Assembly (NCBI GenBank): GCA_014804695.1
Contig: JAAUZJ010000024.1
Coordinates: forward strand, 2,105 to 66,104
DNA from: Lachnospiraceae bacterium
GTDB taxonomy: Bacteria > Bacillota > Clostridia > Lachnospirales > Lachnospiraceae
DNA: 64,000 nt
Direction of reading: 5' to 3'
Position numbers and translations under genes: made by a program. Positions 7,984 through 16,490 of the stretch are shown piece by piece. The notes under the pieces were generated by a model. That model was given only the letters and a program-made list of their open reading frames with translations, ran no database searches and was not told where the DNA came from. Position 1 is the stretch's first letter, and each line of letters opens with the position of its first letter.

Positions 7984-8985
7984 ATGTCATATATTGACCT
8001 AATGAAAGAAAAAGCAAAAAGCGATAAGAAAAAAATCGTATTGCCGGAAACAACCGACAAAAGAACATTGATTGCAGCATCTCATATCGTTGCAGAAGGG
8101 ATTGCTGACATAATTATGATTGGTAATGAGGAAAAGATTCTTGACGGTGCAACCTGGCTGGAAGTAGAACTTGATGGCGTTACTATTGTAGATCCTCAGA
8201 AAACAGAAAAACTTGACACTTATGTAGATATGCTTTATGAAATAAGAAAAAATAAGGGTATGACACCTGAACAAGCAAGAGAAATTCTTTTAAAAGATCC
8301 TCTTACCTTTGGCGTTATTATGGTTAAAGCCAATGATGCTGACGGAATGGTAGCCGGAGCAGCTCACTCAACGGCAGATACGCTTCGTCCTGCTCTTCAG
8401 ATTTTGAAAACAGCTCCCGGCGTCAAACTGGTATCCGGCTTCTTTATCATGGATGTACCGAATTGTGAATTTGGCGAAGGAGGTACTTTCCTCTTTGCAG
8501 ACTGCGGTCTGAACCAGGATCCTACTGCAGAAGAACTTGCTGCCATAGCTGATTCTACAGCCAAAAGTTTCAAGGCTCTTGTAGGCGCTAAACCTATCAT
8601 TGCAATGCTTTCACACTCTACTAAGGGCAGCGCTAAACATCCTCTGGTTGATAAGGTTGCTGAAGCTACAAGAATTGCAAAAGAACAATATCCTCACCTT
8701 TGCCTTGATGGTGAACTTCAGGCTGATGCCGCTTTAGTTCCTTCCGTAGCAAAGACCAAGTCCCCTGGAAGTGATGTTGCCGGTAAAGCAAACGTCCTGA
8801 TCTTCCCTAATCTGGACAGTGGTAACATAGGATATAAATTAGTTCAAAGACTTGCAAAAGCTGAAGCATATGGCCCGATAATGCAGGGAATTTCCAAACC
8901 TGTAAATGACTTATCACGTGGATGCTCATGGGAAGATATTGTCGGCGTTGTAGCGCTTACTGCTGTACAGGCACAATTAAGTTAA
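7984..8985 (+). CDS. pta: Phosphate acetyltransferase
   Basis: Converts acetyl-CoA and phosphate to acetyl phosphate and CoA, the first step of ATP-yielding acetate formation. The 333-residue length matches the short, single-domain Pta form of clostridia. Family stretches are KKIVLPETTDKRTLIAA at the N terminus, MVAGAAHSTADTLRPALQI, LFADCGLNQDPTAEELA, MLSHSTKGSAKHP, DGELQADAALVP and a C-terminal PVNDLSRGC. It is 15 bases upstream of ackA in an operon. The two enzymes together give one ATP per acetate, fitting a fermenter of sugar acids. Confidence 0.97.
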   Translation: MSYIDLMKEKAKSDKKKIVLPETTDKRTLIAASHIVAEGIADIIMIGNEEKILDGATWLEVELDGVTIVDPQKTEKLDTYVDMLYEIRKNKGMTPEQAREILLKDPLTFGVIMVKANDADGMVAGAAHSTADTLRPALQILKTAPGVKLVSGFFIMDVPNCEFGEGGTFLFADCGLNQDPTAEELAAIADSTAKSFKALVGAKPIIAMLSHSTKGSAKHPLVDKVAEATRIAKEQYPHLCLDGELQADAALVPSVAKTKSPGSDVAGKANVLIFPNLDSGNIGYKLVQRLAKAEAYGPIMQGISKPVNDLSRGCSWEDIVGVVALTAVQAQLS

Positions 8986-9000
8986 AAGGAGAGAATGAAC

Positions 9001-10194
9001 ATGAATATATTAGTTATTAACTGCGGAAGTTCTTCGCTGAAATTTCAGTTGATCGACGCAGAAACAGAGAAATTGATCGCTAAAGGATTATGCGAGAGAA
9101 TCGGTATTGAAGGCAGCCAGCTTGTATATCAGCCTACCGGAAAAGATAAGATTACCACTGTAACACCTATGGAAGACCATACAACAGCTGTAAAACTGGT
9201 ATTGAACTCATTGACTGACAAAGACAACGGCGTTGTAAATGATTTATCAGAAATCGCTGCTGTTGGACACCGTATCGTACACGGCGGTGAAAAATTTGCA
9301 AAATCTACTCTGATCACAGATGAAGTAGTTCAGGCTATTACCGATTGTAATGAACTTGCTCCGTTACATAATCCTGCCAACTTAATCGGAATTGCTGCAT
9401 GTAAGGAGCTTATGCCTAACACTCCTATGGCTGCTGTATTTGATACCGCTTTCCATCAGACCATGCCGCAGGAAGCTTATTTATACGGTCTTCCTTATGA
9501 ATATTATGAGAAATACAAAGTAAGAAGATACGGTTTCCATGGAACCAGCCACTCTTACGTATCCAATAAAGCTGCCGAAGTACTTGGTAAAAAATATGAG
9601 GATTTAAAGATTATCGTATGCCACCTTGGAAACGGTGCCAGCGTATCAGCAGTTAAGAACGGAAAATGTATAGATACTTCTATGGGTCTTACTCCATTAG
9701 AGGGACTTATAATGGGAACTCGTTCCGGTGATATCGATCCCGCTATTATTGAATTCATTGCTCATAAAGAGAACAAATCCATAGATGAGATTATGTCCAT
9801 ATTAAACAAGAAATCCGGTGTACTCGGCTTATCTTCCAACCTTTCATCCGATTTCCGCGACCTTCAGGAAGCATACGAAAGCGGTAAGGAAGAAGGAATC
9901 CGTACAATTGAGACTTTTGCATACCGTGTAACCAAATATATCGGCGCTTACACTGCTGCTATGAACGGCGTAGACGCAATCTGCTTTACCGCAGGTCTCG
10001 GTGAGAACAGCCCGTTCGTAAGAGAAATGATATGCAGCCGTCTTGGCTATCTTGGCATCACATTAGATAAGGAACAGAATGCAAAACGTGGTGAAGATCT
10101 GATAATTACAACATCTGACTCAACTACCAAGGTGCTTGTAATTCCTACCAATGAAGAGCTTGCAATCGCAAGAGAGACCAAGGCGCTTATATGA
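9001..10194 (+). CDS. ackA: Acetate kinase
   Basis: Transfers phosphate from acetyl phosphate to ADP, giving acetate and ATP. The 397-residue protein has the ASKHA-fold signatures NILVINCGSSSLKF at the N terminus, GHRIVHGGEKF, VFDTAFHQTMP, RRYGFHGTSHSYV, CHLGNGASV, MGLTPLEGLIMGTRSGDID and FTAGLGENSP. The ATG at 9001 is chosen because AGGAGAG at 8988-8994 is seven bases away; the in-frame ATG at 8995 is too close to it. It is coupled to pta and followed by a strong terminator. Confidence 0.97.
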   Translation: MNILVINCGSSSLKFQLIDAETEKLIAKGLCERIGIEGSQLVYQPTGKDKITTVTPMEDHTTAVKLVLNSLTDKDNGVVNDLSEIAAVGHRIVHGGEKFAKSTLITDEVVQAITDCNELAPLHNPANLIGIAACKELMPNTPMAAVFDTAFHQTMPQEAYLYGLPYEYYEKYKVRRYGFHGTSHSYVSNKAAEVLGKKYEDLKIIVCHLGNGASVSAVKNGKCIDTSMGLTPLEGLIMGTRSGDIDPAIIEFIAHKENKSIDEIMSILNKKSGVLGLSSNLSSDFRDLQEAYESGKEEGIRTIETFAYRVTKYIGAYTAAMNGVDAICFTAGLGENSPFVREMICSRLGYLGITLDKEQNAKRGEDLIITTSDSTTKVLVIPTNEELAIARETKALI

Positions 10195-10261
10195 TAGTTT
10201 AAAAATTATTGGAGCTCAGTTTAAACATAGTTTGGACTAATAAAACTTAATTTTAACTAAC

Positions 10262-10307
10262 AAAAACTCAGTTCCTGTGAAATCTATTCATTGGAACTGA
10301 GTTTTTT
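10262..10307 (+). terminator. Intrinsic terminator of pta-ackA
   Basis: AAAAACTCAGTTCC (10262-10275) and GGAACTGAGTTTTTT (10293-10307) form a long stem followed by T residues. Confidence 0.9.
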
Positions 10308-10345
10308 ATTATGTTTTATATACGCTTTTATTAATAAGTAACACA

Positions 10346-10423
10346 TAACTTATTTCCCAAATGCAGCATTTCTGTATAAACAAATAAGTTATTTCTCTAA
10401 ACGCAGCATCTCCGTATAAGCAA
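10346..10423 (-). repeat. Degenerate duplication of the 3' end of the GH105 gene
   Basis: The last part of the GH105 coding region (about 10385-10423, including its stop codon) recurs next to it at about 10346-10384 with scattered substitutions and one indel. Shared blocks include GCAGCAT, GTATAA and TTATTTC at about 39-40 bp offset. It looks like the tail of a lost tandem paralogue or a local slippage product. Confidence 0.55.
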
Positions 10424-11516
10424 GCAGGAACGGCCCAACTCCCTTGGCGTCATCATTGACTACGGGCTCTGACATATAGTAGTCAAAAGTACCTGAGCGC
10501 ATCCCTTTACCGCCAAGACCTGCTACCAGGCAGATTCCGCCAAGATGAAGATTTCCTTCTTCATCTGTAGAAAGATATTTGTCACATATTCCCTTAAATG
10601 CTTTCTTACCATATTCACGATAGTTTTCCGGCAATAAACCATGACGTACGCCTTTTAATAATGCGTATGCCATAATGGAGCTTCCGCTGGTCTCAAGATA
10701 ATTCTTCTCCATACCACCAAGATTCACAACCTGATACCACATTCCGCTCTCGTCCTGATACTTAACCATTGCGTCCATAAGGTCTACAAACGCCTTTTTC
10801 ATCTTCTCATAAGATTCCCCACAGGATGAATCTATATTGTCAAGTGTATCCAATAGAGCCATTGAATACCAGCCAAGTGCGCGAAGCCAGAAATTCTGAC
10901 TAAGACCGGTTACTTTATCGCACCAGAACATTTCTCTCGACGAGTCATAAGCATGATAGTATAAACCTGTCTTGGGATCACGCATATTTTTTACAACCTG
11001 CTCAAACTGGTTAAAAATATCATCATAATTCTTCTTGTCATTGAATCTTGTTTCATATTCCATATAAAACGGCTGACACATATACAGACCATCTAACCAT
11101 ACCTGATTCGGGTAAATATTCTTATGCCAGAAGTTACCCTCCTTAGTTCTTGGCATCTGCTCAATCTGGCTGTAAATCAAGTCGATTGCTTTACGGTATT
11201 TTTCTTTGCCGGTCAGATCATACAGTTCAAACAAAGTCTTTCCGGCATTAATATTATCAATATTGAGTTCCGCCACATCATAACCGTCAATTGTGCCGTC
11301 ATCATAGACTTTGTAGTCAATAAATGCATCTGCAAAGTCAAAATATTTTTTATCCTTAGTAATCGAATACATCTCCAGAATTGCTTTTATCATACAACCG
11401 TCAATGTAATTCCACTCAGACTTCTTACCTTGAAGAATCTTCTCAATATTCCAAATCGGCCTATCCGGCGTACTCTTCTCCATCAATTCATCAATATACT
11501 TTTCAATCCTGTCCAT
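10389..11516 (-). CDS. Glycoside hydrolase family 105, unsaturated rhamnogalacturonyl/galacturonyl hydrolase
   Basis: Predicted to remove the 4,5-unsaturated uronic acid from the non-reducing end of pectin oligosaccharides. The 375-residue alpha/alpha barrel shows the YteR/GH105 hallmarks: WNYIDGCMIKAILEMY near residue 35, ELNIDNINAGKTLFELYD, the catalytic-aspartate segment YPNQVWLDGLYMCQPF, FWLRALGWYSMALLD, and GSSIMAYALLKGVRHG. There is no signal peptide, so it acts in the cytoplasm on imported oligomers. It is the last gene of the uxaB-uxaA-dehydrogenase-GH28-isomerase-GH105 operon. Its product, 4-deoxy-5-keto-uronate, feeds KduI/DhuI at 19878-21400. Confidence 0.92.
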   Translation of the reverse strand: MDRIEKYIDELMEKSTPDRPIWNIEKILQGKKSEWNYIDGCMIKAILEMYSITKDKKYFDFADAFIDYKVYDDGTIDGYDVAELNIDNINAGKTLFELYDLTGKEKYRKAIDLIYSQIEQMPRTKEGNFWHKNIYPNQVWLDGLYMCQPFYMEYETRFNDKKNYDDIFNQFEQVVKNMRDPKTGLYYHAYDSSREMFWCDKVTGLSQNFWLRALGWYSMALLDTLDNIDSSCGESYEKMKKAFVDLMDAMVKYQDESGMWYQVVNLGGMEKNYLETSGSSIMAYALLKGVRHGLLPENYREYGKKAFKGICDKYLSTDEEGNLHLGGICLVAGLGGKGMRSGTFDYYMSEPVVNDDAKGVGPFLLAYTEMLRLEK

Positions 11517-11531
11517 AAATATCTCCTTTTA

Positions 11532-11583
11532 ATTATGTTTCGCGAAACTAGGTTGCGGAAATAATGAGTTTCGCATTTGCCTA
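11532..11583. repeat. Small inverted-repeat element, related to one near 47912-47991
   Basis: GCGAAACT (11532-11539) and AGTTTCGC (11567-11574) are an inverted pair. The longer right arm GAGTTTCGCATTTGCCTA (11566-11583) is almost the same as GAGTTTCACAATTGCCTA at 47974-47991. Two copies in the window suggest a dispersed hairpin repeat; here it sits between the isomerase and GH105 genes. Confidence 0.4.
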
Positions 11584-11599
11584 ATTTTTTGCTATCACC

Positions 11600-12442
11600 C
11601 TATACTTCGCATTCATCCCACAGCTTCTGAATATACTCTCTCGATGCAACCGCATTTTCCGGTACTGTATTTTCCAGAGTTACGTGTATATAAGGCTTTC
11701 TGGTCTTAATAAAGCTGATAATTTCGCTATAATCCATTTCACCCGTACCAGCTGCGACAGATATCAGTTTATTGTCTTCGACTTTAAAGTCTTTAATGTG
11801 CACCACTGCAACATCTTGACCAAGCAGGTCAATCGCATTGTGGATAATCTGTTCCCTATTCTGATAATTACTGATGTCCAACAGATTGACCGGGTCAAAA
11901 ATAATTTGGAGATTGGGAGAATTAATTTCATCCAATACTTTTCTGGCACGCTCCGGATTACATACTATATGCTTAAATACCGGCTCTATAGCAAAAATTA
12001 TGCCCATCTTTTCAGCATACTCTATTACCGGGCGCAGATTCTTAACAAAAATCTCCAGCGCTTCATCGGAATGATTGCGTTCTTCATATTTATAACCTTC
12101 ATTGACCGCTCCGGTCTCTGTTCCTACTACTCCACAGCCCAAAAGCGAGGCAAAACGTATATGCGCAAGATAGCGCGCCTGGTTTTTCTTGAGGCTTTCT
12201 TCATTTGGATTTGCCAGATTCAAATAGCAGCCAAGTACGGCTATATCTATATTATTTTCGTTAAACAGCTTCTTCAAATAACAGGCAAAGCCCGGCGTCA
12301 ATGCATCATCCGCTACGGAGTATTCGGAAATCACCTTAGAAAGCGCCAGATGACCGCATTTAAAGCCCTGCTCATTTGCAATCTGCAGTCTCTCTTCAAG
12401 CGGCGCTTTTTTTATATCATGTAAACGTATCCCTAATTGCAT
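11600..12442 (-). CDS. Sugar phosphate isomerase/epimerase (xylose-isomerase-like TIM barrel)
   Basis: A 280-residue AP-endonuclease-2/xylose-isomerase-like barrel. Likely metal ligands and catalytic acids are visible in GVVGTETGAV, FAIEPVFKH, IIFDPVNLLDI, VVHIKDF and HVTLENT. The family includes sugar isomerases, epimerases and inosose dehydratases, so the exact reaction cannot be read from sequence. It lies between the GH28 and GH105 genes, 13 bases after GH28, within the pectin operon. A role on a uronic acid or other released sugar is therefore likely. No signal peptide is seen, so it is cytoplasmic. Confidence 0.8.
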   Translation of the reverse strand: MQLGIRLHDIKKAPLEERLQIANEQGFKCGHLALSKVISEYSVADDALTPGFACYLKKLFNENNIDIAVLGCYLNLANPNEESLKKNQARYLAHIRFASLLGCGVVGTETGAVNEGYKYEERNHSDEALEIFVKNLRPVIEYAEKMGIIFAIEPVFKHIVCNPERARKVLDEINSPNLQIIFDPVNLLDISNYQNREQIIHNAIDLLGQDVAVVHIKDFKVEDNKLISVAAGTGEMDYSEIISFIKTRKPYIHVTLENTVPENAVASREYIQKLWDECEV

Positions 12443-12454
12443 GGTAATCCTCCT

Positions 12455-14014
12455 TTAATCCTGTTCTAACTTATCCACGCCTGCCAACTCGATATCATCG
12501 CCTACATTACCTTTGATCACTACATTCTTAAGAATAAGCTTCTTAACATTAGTTGCATGCAGGCCTTTCTTAGAACATGCATCCACTCCGTTTGCCATGA
12601 TCGGAACATCGGTAGCTGCATCCTCTGCAAAAGAAATTGTACAGTTTTTCATCTTTAATTCTTCAATTTTCTGCTCAGGAAGGCCATCAAAATATGCTGC
12701 CGCTACATGACAGTTGACCGCATGAATATCTTCAAACAGGAAATGACCCAATACGGGCGTATCATCATCTACCGGACATGCTTCCCTTGACTGGACATAT
12801 TCACTACGGCCGTCCGGATCGCAGAAATAGAAAGCATTTGCAGTAAATGGTGTCATTACATGATCCATCTCTATGTTCTTAAACGTTATTTTATCCAAAA
12901 CCGAATCTTTTCCGCGTCCGCGCCTTGTTTTGATCCTAAGTCCGCGGTCGGTATGTGAAAAGCGGCACTTCTCAACAACCATATTGCGCACGCCTGCACC
13001 AATTTCACTTCCTACCGTAACGGCTCCATGCCCTTTTTCCATCAGGCAGTGGCATACATGTATATTTTCGGAAGGTTTCTTGTACTTTTTACCCATATAG
13101 ATTTTACCGGATTTAACTGCAATACAATCATCTCCCAGTGAAAAATGTACGCCGAGAATTTCAACGCCACGACAGGATTCAGGGTCAAGTCCATCAGTGT
13201 TAGGGGAGTTCTGAGGATTCTGTATCTTTAATCCACAGAACATAAGCTCGTTGCTAAAATATGGGTGGATATTCCATGCTGGGCTGTTACAGAAAGTAAG
13301 GCCCTGTACCTGAACTTTTTCACAATGATTTAAAAATAACAATCTGGGGCGAAAAGCTCCAACCATAACTTTTGGATTGTTCCACCAATTATCATGTGAT
13401 GCGCATCCGTTAACTACACCCTCTCCGTATATCTTAACGTCCCAAACATCAATACCTGTAATAATACTCGCAAACATCGGAAGCGGGTTGCCCTCCCACG
13501 TTCCGAGATTATATTCGTCCTTTTCATCGTAACTCTCTATCATTCCCGGAAATTTTGCAAAGCGGTTTCTGTCAGTCTGCGCAAGCAGTTCCGCATCCTT
13601 TGCAATTTCCAGATTGATGCCGCTCTTTAAAAATATACTTGTAATTTTATATTTCCCCTTAGGAATAAGTACGCGGCTTTTCGCTGGACATGCCATAATC
13701 GCAGCCTGAATAAAACCGGTATCATCAGATACTCCGTCTCCGACAGCGCCAAATTCTTTTACATTGATAGTAACAAATTCTTCGTCGGTACGGAATTTAA
13801 TACTGCCTGCATTCGTACCATCCATGCTATGCACTTCCAGCTCATATTCCGTATCCGGCTTCAAATCATAAATACTTGTAATGACCGTATCAGTCAACAT
13901 GCACTCTTTATGATTTAAAAATAATCTGTATTTTTCAAAAGTCTCATAAGCTCCGCCATCATCCAATTCAAACGTAGCACTGCGTGCTGTTTTCATAACC
14001 AATCGAATATCCAT
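12455..14014 (-). CDS. Glycoside hydrolase family 28 polygalacturonase (exo-type candidate)
   Basis: A 519-residue right-handed beta-helix enzyme. An N-terminal segment of about 80 residues with YDLKPDTEYELEV looks like a fibronectin III-type domain, followed by FGAVGDGVSDDTGFIQAAI. All four GH28 catalytic motifs are present: NTDGLDPESC, GDDCIAVKSG, GHGAVTVGSEIG and RIKTRRGRG. The N-terminal extension and the lack of a signal peptide are typical of intracellular exo-polygalacturonases that release galacturonate from imported oligomers. It is cotranscribed with the uronate catabolic genes. Confidence 0.93.
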   Translation of the reverse strand: MDIRLVMKTARSATFELDDGGAYETFEKYRLFLNHKECMLTDTVITSIYDLKPDTEYELEVHSMDGTNAGSIKFRTDEEFVTINVKEFGAVGDGVSDDTGFIQAAIMACPAKSRVLIPKGKYKITSIFLKSGINLEIAKDAELLAQTDRNRFAKFPGMIESYDEKDEYNLGTWEGNPLPMFASIITGIDVWDVKIYGEGVVNGCASHDNWWNNPKVMVGAFRPRLLFLNHCEKVQVQGLTFCNSPAWNIHPYFSNELMFCGLKIQNPQNSPNTDGLDPESCRGVEILGVHFSLGDDCIAVKSGKIYMGKKYKKPSENIHVCHCLMEKGHGAVTVGSEIGAGVRNMVVEKCRFSHTDRGLRIKTRRGRGKDSVLDKITFKNIEMDHVMTPFTANAFYFCDPDGRSEYVQSREACPVDDDTPVLGHFLFEDIHAVNCHVAAAYFDGLPEQKIEELKMKNCTISFAEDAATDVPIMANGVDACSKKGLHATNVKKLILKNVVIKGNVGDDIELAGVDKLEQD

Positions 14015-14101
14015 GAAAAATCATACCTTTCTATTAGTATTTCCTATAAGATAAAAAGGTGGCAGCGAATCATGCTACCACCTTTGAAATTTGCTTTGCG
14101 C

Positions 14102-14905
14102 TTAGCCTGGCTGTTTGCCGATGTAAGCAAGAATACCGCCGTCTACATAAACAACATGACCATTTACAAAGTCTGATGCGTCTGATGCAAGGAATACAGC
14201 AGGTCCCTGAAGGTCTGAAGCATCTCCCCATCTTGCAGCCGGTGTCTTTGCAATAATAAACTGATCGAATGGATGCCTTGAACCATCAGGCTGAATCTCA
14301 CGAAGCGGCGCTGTCTGAGGTGTAGCTATATAACCGGGTCCAATACCGTTACACTGAATATTAAACTCGCCATACTCGGATGCAATATTTCTTGTAAGCA
14401 TCTTCAAACCGCCCTTTGCAGCAGCGTATGCTGATACGGTCTCACGGCCAAGTTCACTCATCATAGAGCAGATGTTTATGATTTTTCCATGACCTTTCTT
14501 AATCATGGATGGAATAACTGCCTTTGAAACGATAAAAGGTGCATTTAAGTCTACGTCGATTACCTGTCTGAATTCAGCGGCTGTCATATCACACATAGGA
14601 ATACGTTTGATAATACCTGCATTGTTTACAAGGATATCGATTACTCCAACTTCCTTTTCAATCTTTGCAACCAGCTCATTTACTGCATTTTCGTCAGTAA
14701 CGTCACATACGTAACCATGAGCCTCTATGCCCTTCTCCTTATAAGCAGCAAGCCCTTTATCTACAAGCTCCTGCTTAATATCATTGAAAACAATGGTTGC
14801 TCCTGCCTCTGCATATGCAGTTGCGATCGCAAAACCGATTCCGTAAGACGCACCTGTTACCAATGCCACCTTACCTTCCAATGAAAATTTGTCCAAAATT
14901 GCCAT
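14102..14905 (-). CDS. kduD: SDR dehydrogenase of the KduD/DhuD type (DKII to 2-keto-3-deoxygluconate)
   Basis: A 267-residue NAD(P)-dependent SDR, often labelled gluconate 5-dehydrogenase. TGASYGIG is at residues 17-24, NNAG at 94-97, Ser147 and YAAAK at 160-164. The long conserved C-terminal half (CNGIGPGYIATPQTAPLRE, HPFDQFIIAKTPAARWG, ending ILAYIGKQPG) matches what I recall of streptococcal DhuD, which reduces 3-deoxy-D-glycero-2,5-hexodiulosonate to KDG. Placement between uxaA and GH28, with kduI and a DhuI-like gene divergent, supports that reaction. A gluconate role is the alternative. Confidence 0.88.
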   Translation of the reverse strand: MAILDKFSLEGKVALVTGASYGIGFAIATAYAEAGATIVFNDIKQELVDKGLAAYKEKGIEAHGYVCDVTDENAVNELVAKIEKEVGVIDILVNNAGIIKRIPMCDMTAAEFRQVIDVDLNAPFIVSKAVIPSMIKKGHGKIINICSMMSELGRETVSAYAAAKGGLKMLTRNIASEYGEFNIQCNGIGPGYIATPQTAPLREIQPDGSRHPFDQFIIAKTPAARWGDASDLQGPAVFLASDASDFVNGHVVYVDGGILAYIGKQPG

Positions 14906-14980
14906 TTAATTGTCCTCCTTTAATTTATACTAATTGAATTATTGATACTTTTAGTTCATGTCGTCAGGTTTGATATTATC

Positions 14981-16462
14981 CTAGAGTGTAACACCCTGTT
15001 TAAATATCGCCATGTCATGGAAGCCTGCTTCTTCACTGCATACTTTCTTACCTGAAGCAACTTCGACTACATAATTAAATAATTCCTGTGCCGTTTCCTC
15101 AATATCCTTATCCTCTACAAGAACTCCTGCGTTGAAATCAATCCAGTTTTTCTTCTTGCCCGCAAGAGCGCTGTTACTGGAAATCTTAACGGTAGGAACC
15201 GGTGAAGCAAACGGCGTTCCGCGTCCTGTTGTAAAAAGAACGATATGTGCGCCGCTGGCTGCAAGAGCTGTAGAAGCTACAAGGTCATTACCCGGAGCGC
15301 TAAGCAGGTTGAGTCCTGCGGTCTCCACACGCTGTCCATATGCAAGTACCCCTTTAACAGGCGCACTTCCGGATTTCTGTGTACATCCAAGAGACTTATC
15401 TTCCAGTGTTGAGATACCGCCCTTCTTATTACCCGGTGACGGATTCTCATAAATTGTCTGGTTATTACTCTTAAAATACTGTTTAAAGTCATTGATCAGC
15501 TTCACTGTCTCATCAAACAGTTCCTTATTCTCACATCTGTTCATAAGAAGTGTTTCCGCACCAAACATCTCAGGTACTTCGGTCAGAATTGTGGTTCCTT
15601 TCTTACTGATCAAAATGTCAGAGAATTTACCAACTAAAGGATTAGCCGTAATTCCTGAGAAGCCGTCGCTTCCGCCGCACTTCATACCTATAACGAGTTT
15701 AGATACGCTGATCGGCTCACGTTTAAATGAAGATGCATAGGAAATCAGCTCATCCAAAAGCTCTGCTCCTGCCTTCATTTCGTCTTCCGTATCCTGACTT
15801 ACTAAGAACTTAACCCTGTTAGGATCAACTTCGCCTATATAATCTTTAAGTACATCAATATTACTGTTTTCACAGCCAAGTCCAAGTACAAGCACACCGC
15901 CAGCATTAGGATGATTGATTAAATCAGCAAGAATAGTTCTTGTGTGCTCCTGATCGTCTCCCATCTGTGAACAACCATAAGGATGGGGAAAAGCAATTAC
16001 TTCTTCCACGCTGCCCTTAATACGCTCGTTGGCAGACTTAGCAAGCGCCGTTGCAATATTGTTTACACAACCTACAGTCGGAATGATCCATACTTCATTA
16101 CGGACACCAACTTTGCCGTCCGGACGGTTATATCCCATAAAAGTAACGTCCTCGGAAGTGCTTTCTTTTGCTCCTGTCGGCTCATATGTGTATTCCAACA
16201 AATCTCCGAGCGCTGTTTTAATATTATGCGTATGAATCCATTGTCCGGCTGAAATGTTCTCCTTAGCATTTCCGATACGGAAACCGTATTTAACAACATC
16301 TCCGCCCTCGGCAATATCTGCAAGCGCCATCTTATGTCCTGCCGGAATATTTTCCTTGGCAGTCACCTGTACGCCCGCAACATCTACAGTCTCTCCGGAA
16401 GCAATTTCTTTAATTGCAACGATAACGTTGTCATTTTCATGAATTTTAATATAATCTTTCAA
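14981..16462 (-). CDS. uxaA: Altronate dehydratase (fused UxaA)
   Basis: Dehydrates D-altronate to 2-keto-3-deoxygluconate in galacturonate catabolism. The 493-residue protein begins with a SAF-like domain (about residues 1-95, KIHENDNVIVAIKEIASGE) and continues with the large catalytic domain: GYNRPDGKVGVRNEVWIIP, HPYGCSQMGDD, GLGCENSN, GMKCGGSDGFSGITANPLVG and the C-terminal TTGRGTPFASPVPTVKISSN. Cysteines in these motifs are expected to bind iron. It is 28 bases downstream of uxaB in the operon. Confidence 0.95.
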   Translation of the reverse strand: MKDYIKIHENDNVIVAIKEIASGETVDVAGVQVTAKENIPAGHKMALADIAEGGDVVKYGFRIGNAKENISAGQWIHTHNIKTALGDLLEYTYEPTGAKESTSEDVTFMGYNRPDGKVGVRNEVWIIPTVGCVNNIATALAKSANERIKGSVEEVIAFPHPYGCSQMGDDQEHTRTILADLINHPNAGGVLVLGLGCENSNIDVLKDYIGEVDPNRVKFLVSQDTEDEMKAGAELLDELISYASSFKREPISVSKLVIGMKCGGSDGFSGITANPLVGKFSDILISKKGTTILTEVPEMFGAETLLMNRCENKELFDETVKLINDFKQYFKSNNQTIYENPSPGNKKGGISTLEDKSLGCTQKSGSAPVKGVLAYGQRVETAGLNLLSAPGNDLVASTALAASGAHIVLFTTGRGTPFASPVPTVKISSNSALAGKKKNWIDFNAGVLVEDKDIEETAQELFNYVVEVASGKKVCSEEAGFHDMAIFKQGVTL

Positions 16463-16490
16463 ATCTGATTATCCATGCCTTTCTTTCATT

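Noticed and set aside
11684-12424. A 246-codon frame opposite the TIM-barrel isomerase gene.
   Set aside because: Antisense shadow of a clear family member; no ribosome site or domain.
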